DNA of 64,000 bases from NCBI RefSeq assembly GCF_900700375.1, contig NC_041707.1, forward strand, positions 32,322,764-32,386,763, read 5' to 3'. The position numbers and the translations under genes were made by a program. Below are positions 59,252 through 64,000 of the stretch, piece by piece; position 1 is the stretch's first letter, and each line of letters begins with the position of its first letter. The notes under the pieces are model-generated. The model was not told where the DNA came from. It was given only the letters and a program-made list of their open reading frames with translations, and did not search any database. The stretch is from Denticeps clupeoides. Taxonomy: Eukaryota; Chordata; Actinopteri; Clupeiformes; Denticipitidae.

Positions 59252-62024
59252 TCATTGCAAAATAGTTCGCTTGGCCACACGACCCTCTCTGTCAATGGCA
59301 AAGTTGTAGTTTTTGGGGTTGTCCAGAACCTCTTCAATTTTCTGGTCCAGATTTTCCAGAGTAATAAAGTTCTTTGATTCTTCCTTTAAGAAAAACAGAC
59401 AAAAAAAAACATTTGAGTAACATTCCCTCACACTAGGGCTGAAACGATTATTCGAATAACTCGAATGATTCGATTACAAAAAATATTCGAGGAAAAAATC
59501 TTAGCCTCAAGGTTTCGTTTAATTAGTCACCAAAGTCCATCTATTATCGCATCACGCCCACGGATCTACGCAGTGCGGAATCATTGTTTTACGCAGACTG
59601 TTTTAACTGAAGCGCATATCAAAGATTTAAGGAGGCGCGATTTATTGGCGGAAAATGAAGATACCGGTGTGCATAAAAGGCATAAAATACCTGTAGTGTG
59701 GGACCGATTTATGCTGCGTAAGGTGGACAACATAGTGCAGGGTATACACTGTAAAACGGACCCGCCTTACCATAATAGTACTTCATCAAAGTTACAGCAC
59801 CTTAACTGAAAATATCCTCACGTAAACTGCATTTCTCCAAGCAAACTCGGAGCTCGTACAAGGTATCGTGTATGATTGCTAACTAACACTAGCGCTTCTT
59901 AGAATGTACATAATCCGCGCGCCACACACATACACTGCTGTGAAATTAATCACAATCGCAAAAAAATCGTGATTTAAGCACATGGGATTTGTAAACCGCT
60001 TAAGGCACCAAATCATTTTTATTTTGACCTACATCCATATTTTATGTTCTTTCCTCCCACTCGCCTATTCGGTTCTCCCGATCAGCTTCGTCGTGCGCTC
60101 TGATTGTTTAACATCTTTCTCCCACTCAGCTTAGGTGCGATTGCCCGGTGCGCTGCATCAGCTCTGATTGGTTAACATTTTAAAAATCATACGCACAAGA
60201 ACGTATTCTGAATAAAAATCTAAATAAATTAATGGATAAAATCGCAGCCTTATGCGGTTTAGAAATCCCATGTGCTTAAATCACGATTTTTTTTGCGATT
60301 GTGATTAATTTCACAGAACTAATTAGCATATAGATTTACTTTTGGGCGATTTTATAGCATTTGTGGCACATCAATGTTTTTTTTTCTTCCCCACAGTACA
60401 TCACAGCGGCGCAGGCTTGCACATGCATTGCACACACATGCACTAAGACAAATTCTCTCTATTTTGCACATTGCACAAACCTTCTACCTACCTACCCCAT
60501 CTGGATACAACTGGAAACTGAACTGTACTGTTTAAGTTATTAGTAATACTTGAATTATTTATTTATATTTCCTCTTTACTAGTTTGTACCTTTTATCTCT
60601 TTATTCTCAGATGGGCTATAGCAAGGGGTACACCACTTTTTTATTAAAATAAAACTAAGGACAAATAGGATAACCTATGTTTCATAGGTTTTTTTTCCAT
60701 GTACATCATGAATGTTTCACAGAAAAATTTAGTAAATTGTTCTGGAGACAAAGGTTTTAAGCTTTGATCTAATACAGGTATTGAGTTTGAATAAAAAAAA
60801 AAGTGAGTAATAACAGCCAATTGCTTGCTCATTTTGAGGGGATTTTCATGTTGCATAACACACTATTGACAGAGTTGTTTAAAAACGCAAAGTATGAGTT
60901 ATCAGATTACTCGATTAATCGATGAAAAAAATCGAGAGGATACACGATTCCAAAAATATTTGATAGTTGTAGCCCTACCTCACCTTTTCACATCGTCTTA
61001 TCCCAAATGCTCTTCCTCACCTGCAAATGCTCAATCTCCCTCTCTTTCTCTGTGATGAAGTTTGCCAATTCCTGCTGCTGTAAGATCTCGGCTTCCTTTC
61101 TGCACCGCTCTGCTTCCTCCTGCTCCTTCTTCACGCGTTGCTCTCTTCAAATCAGACCGTCGGCAATATGAGTATTCGTCCAGAACTATCAGAATGCATA
61201 CGCTGTGTGTATGTGTGTGTCCCACCTGATTTTGCGAAGCCGTTCATTCTCCTGGTCGTTCCAGGCCATCAGAGCACGGTGCTCCTCAGCCTCCTGCTTC
61301 TGGCGCTCCTCAGCTAAAGAACCCACTTCTTGCTCGTACCGTCTCCGCAGCACCTCCTCCTTAAACTCCAGCCTGAAGTCACAGCACACAGTCCAAAAAA
61401 GTCAGTAATACACTTCTTTGTGTGCTGTGGTAGTAGCCTAGTGGGTAGTAGCCTAGTCATCTATGAACCAGAAGACCCGGGTTCAAATCCCACTTAATAC
61501 CATTGTGTCCCTGAGCAAGATACTTAACCCTTAGTAACTACTGATTGTAAGTCGCTCTGGATAAGGTCGTCGGATAAATGCTGTGAATGTAAAAGTTTGC
61601 ATACGATTACTCCCATAGGCGACAGGCTTCGTCGTGCATAACAGAAATACAAAGCAACAAACACACATATTTAATAACTAACGTTAAATGCAGCACAACT
61701 GCTGTAATTGTGGTGTAATTGAAAGATTAATTAAGGTAAGAAATGAGAAACCAGCAGGCTTCGAGTTCCATTCGCCTGTAATCTGTCGACGGTCCCTCAC
61801 CGCAGTGCCCTCACGATGAGGTTATACTCCTCGAAGCGTTTCTTCAGCAGAAGCATCTCCGCCGGGTCGACGGGCGGGGGGTGCTTGATTCTCCCAGCTT
61901 TCGACTTCGCCTTCGGGTCGCTGCGCGATTTCCTCCCCCGCACCGTCTCCGCCAGCGGAGCTCCGCGGGGAGCGAGCAGACGGGCTGCCGGCGCCCGCGC
62001 GGTCCGGCTCAAAGCCTGAAACAT
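59252..62024 (-). CDS. mrps26: MRPS26, mitochondrial small-subunit ribosomal protein
   Basis: Exons in transcript order: 61801-62024, 61226-61372, 61021-61144, 59252-59383 (phase checked); 208 residues (human 205). It is a metazoan-specific protein of the mitochondrial 28S subunit. A basic N-terminus rich in Ala and Arg ([19 protein letters not shown]) is a mitochondrial presequence. Then [14 protein letters not shown] and [12 protein letters not shown] match the family, followed by a long charged helix ([25 protein letters not shown]) and the C-terminal [21 protein letters not shown]26 is on human 20p13, like MAVS and PANK2. The last intron has been enlarged by a nested hAT element. Confidence 0.95.
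59432..60978 (+). mobile_element. hAT transposon remnant in MRPS26 intron 3
   Basis: Ends 'tagggctgaaacgattattc' (59434) and 'tagttgtagcccta' are inverted and typical of hAT elements. CCTCAC flanks both sides, a probable partial target duplication. 59620-59810 encodes a BED-type zinc finger of a hAT transposase: VWDRF, C-K at '[21 protein letters not shown]', though the first Cys and the end of the finger are degraded. The catalytic domain is gone. Confidence 0.75.
59936..60318. mobile_element. Foldback MITE nested in the hAT element
   Basis: ~65-bp inverted ends ('tgtgaaattaatcacaatcg' to 'aagcacatgggattt', and the reverse complement at 60250-60318) flank a ~250-bp centre. No coding capacity. 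Confidence 0.85.
61425..61592 (+). mobile_element. SINE, family A, in MRPS26 intron 1
   Basis: Head with a short internal duplication (GTAGTAGCCTAGTGGGTAG then TAGCCTAG), B box GGTTCAAATCCC, tail 'gtaagtcgctctggataagg'. Confidence 0.85.
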
Positions 62025-63364
62025 GTCCTCGGTGCCGCAGGTTCGTTCTCCAAGGAGCGCCTGTCACTTTCTAGAAGGGCGCCATGTTGACTAAACTTTG
62101 CTCCGGAAAGAGATGGCTGCGCTCGTCAGCGCTGCACTGCCCCCTACAGTGCGGGAGGACGCGTCGCTCATCAGATCGCTCACTGACCCCTACGGCTCAT
62201 GTACTTGCTTTGTGAATTAAAGTGAATAAAACGGCCTCGACAGCATTTGTGTCGTGCTTATTAATTCGAATGGTCGCCACTCGCCAGAAGACTGGGCACG
62301 TAGTCCGCGTGGAGCGGTGCACCCTGGGATATGCTGCAGTGTCGCCGTGACTTTGAACGCCATCAGATACGATAACAGCAAAAACACACAGACACACACA
62401 CACACTTACACGATCGGCCGCTTTCGGGTATTTGCTTTATTCAGCTTTATTCATTTAAACTAGTTTAAGGGCTTTTTTTATGGTTTGTTTCAAGAACAAC
62501 TGTTACTTGGATTGGATGAGCACACAGAACAGAAGCTCAAATATGCAGACAAAAGCTCCCAGGTTCCTCACAGGGTTCTCATACTGCCCAGATTCTTTTA
62601 CTTCATTCGAAACGAACCTTAACTCAGGTACATTTTGGAACATTTTAAAATACTTTTAAAATCTAAATATATACGGAATTATATTTTAACTTTGTCCAAA
62701 TTGGTATTATTCATATACATTTGGATTGTGATTGCAATTGTGTTATTTGCACCTCAAACTGAAGCAGTGTGAGAATTTTCCAAATGAGGAAGAAAGGAGC
62801 CGACCAACAAACAATGAAACTAAAATTCATTAAATTTCTACGGAGCTGGAGCTGGGTGACATCCTGTGGACAGAATTCGTACGCAGCGCTCAAACACGGA
62901 CAGCTTTGCCAAGATTCGAACGTCCTTGCCTTACGAACACTTGGTCGAGAATTCGCACGGCAGCTCTACGGCCGTGATGGAATGCTAATCTCCGAGCTCA
63001 GGCATTACGAGGCCGAATTCTGTCGACGGGAAGCTGCAGTGCGACTCAGCCGACTAACTACGCGTTCTCTTTGCAACGGCGGACATCTTGAGTTGAGTGT
63101 GGAGAAGAAGGGGGACTCTCACGGGTGGAACTCTTGTGTCGCACAAGGGCTCGAAGTTCTTCAGATCGATGTCTTGGGTTTGGGCGATGGTGATGGTGAT
63201 GGTGATGACGGTGGGAGGCAGAATTCGGGGTTGAAAGACAAATGTGTTTATGAGTAATGGTTGGACTTTGGAGGAAACTTGAGATTTCGGGAAATGGGCT
63301 TTGGCAGACATGGGTTTAGGTTAGAGGTTTGAGGTTTGATGTTTAAATGTTGTATTGATGAGGC
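62025..63364. other. MRPS26 promoter side and unassigned CpG-rich block
   Basis: 62.03-62.2 kb is CpG-rich and probably holds the MRPS26 promoter. 62.83-63.16 kb is another CpG-rich block with a 162-codon plus-strand ORF (62769-63257); it includes a GATGGT repeat and looks like no protein I know, so it is not called. Confidence 0.4.
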
Positions 63365-64000
63365 TTAAGCCAGAGCAGGGAGGGCTGAAAAGGTCAGACG
63401 GATCTCCTCGCCCTCTAGGAGTTTCCTGTGCAGATTAACAGAAGGCAGAAGCAGATCATCAGAACATCTAGCGTGTTAACATGGTGGACAACGCACATTC
63501 ATTTACTTGACCAAAAATAACAGTGAATGACTGTTTTGCTGTGTTTCTAGTGTCACTGTACCTGTATGCTGCAATTTCGATGTCCAGAGCCATCTTCACG
63601 TTCAGAAGCTCCTGATATTCCCTCAGGTACCGCGACATCTCCTCCTTCGCATCACCGATGTCTCTCTCCAGATCCATGATTTTCTCCTGGAAAATCAATG
63701 TGGTGCCTTAGTGCTGTGACAGAAATGCTGGCCCTGCTGTTCAGTAATGATAAGGGAAGTGGTTCTGAACCTCTTCTCACAGCCGTGTTTACTCTCTACT
63801 GTCAAAGTTTTTTTGTTCAAATAAAACTGAGGAAACGCCAACCTCTACCCTACTATACATGTAGTATGTTGTCGCAATACCATTACATGGTTAGTAATAC
63901 TATGAATTCACAATTATATAGTGTAGACTTATATAGTGGAGTATGATTATAATTATCAATGCGATCACCTATGGGACAAGGTCTACCTGGTACTTTGTAA
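63365..64000 (-). CDS. Intermediate filament protein, type IV-like, 3' end only
   Basis: Two terminal coding exons: 63562-63686 (125 nt) and 63365-63425 (61 nt); the rest lies beyond the window's right end. They encode the end of coil 2B with the helix-termination motif: [20 protein letters not shown] then KLLEGEE. The 125-nt exon with a junction inside AAYR|K is, as I recall, the neurofilament/alpha-internexin arrangement. The frame stops only 12 residues after LLEGEE ([12 protein letters not shown]), so there is almost no tail. A tail-less lens phakinin (BFSP2)-like protein is an alternative, as is an unseen alternative last exon. Function: structural 10-nm filament subunit. Confidence 0.8.

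Noticed and set aside
62769-63257. 162-codon plus-strand ORF
   Set aside because: Composition is ordinary, it contains a GATGGT repeat, there is no similarity I can recognise, and no splice or promoter context fits.
63054-63311. Minus-strand ORF as a tail exon of the intermediate-filament gene
   Set aside because: The preceding exon already stops in frame, and this ORF has no convincing acceptor or tail-like sequence; its Thr-Ile run is the microsatellite.

Overview
The window is nuclear DNA of a ray-finned fish. The protein-coding genes are vertebrate genes with many short GT-AG introns, and the gaps are filled with teleost-type repeats: two tRNA-derived SINE families, many Tc1/mariner relics, a hAT element and LTR fragments. 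Abundance of these SINEs makes me lean to an otomorph (clupeid or ostariophysan lineage), but that is a weak inference.

Layout. 1-2.7 kb: SINE-rich intergenic DNA. 2.7-3.8 kb (+): GPR151, an intronless, very GC-rich orphan GPCR. 3.8-11.5 kb: repeats. 11.6-12.0 kb (-): a small unrecognised 124-residue ORF with two RFX X-box-like motifs upstream. 15.2-18.05 kb (+): an unrecognised three-coding-exon gene with a near-perfect X-box promoter motif and a ~1.1 kb internal tandem duplication that keeps frame. 18.7-21.6 kb: a tRNA-like cloverleaf, an LTR-element fossil and Tc1 fragments. 21.66-22.91 kb: a large, nearly identical inverted repeat immediately upstream of MAVS. 23.0-28.4 kb (+): MAVS. 30.1-33.7 kb (+): PANK2. 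37.7-50.7 kb (+): LOXL3, with two homologous, phase-matched exons for the same half of SRCR domain 4 (probable mutually exclusive exons). 52.56-57.76 kb (-): HTRA2. 59.25-62.02 kb (-): MRPS26, with a nested hAT element in its last intron. 63.37-64 kb (-): the 3' end of an intermediate-filament gene that runs off the window.

How the genes relate. MAVS-PANK2 and MRPS26 are neighbours on human 20p13; HTRA2-LOXL3 are neighbours on 2p13; GPR151 is on 5q32. The fish window joins these blocks. Mitochondrial functions are over-represented: MAVS (outer-membrane antiviral signalling), PANK2 (CoA synthesis), HTRA2 (intermembrane-space protease) and MRPS26 (mitoribosome); this is probably coincidental synteny, not an operon-like unit. 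Exon boundaries below were placed by reading GT/AG sites and checking that codon phase is kept across every junction.
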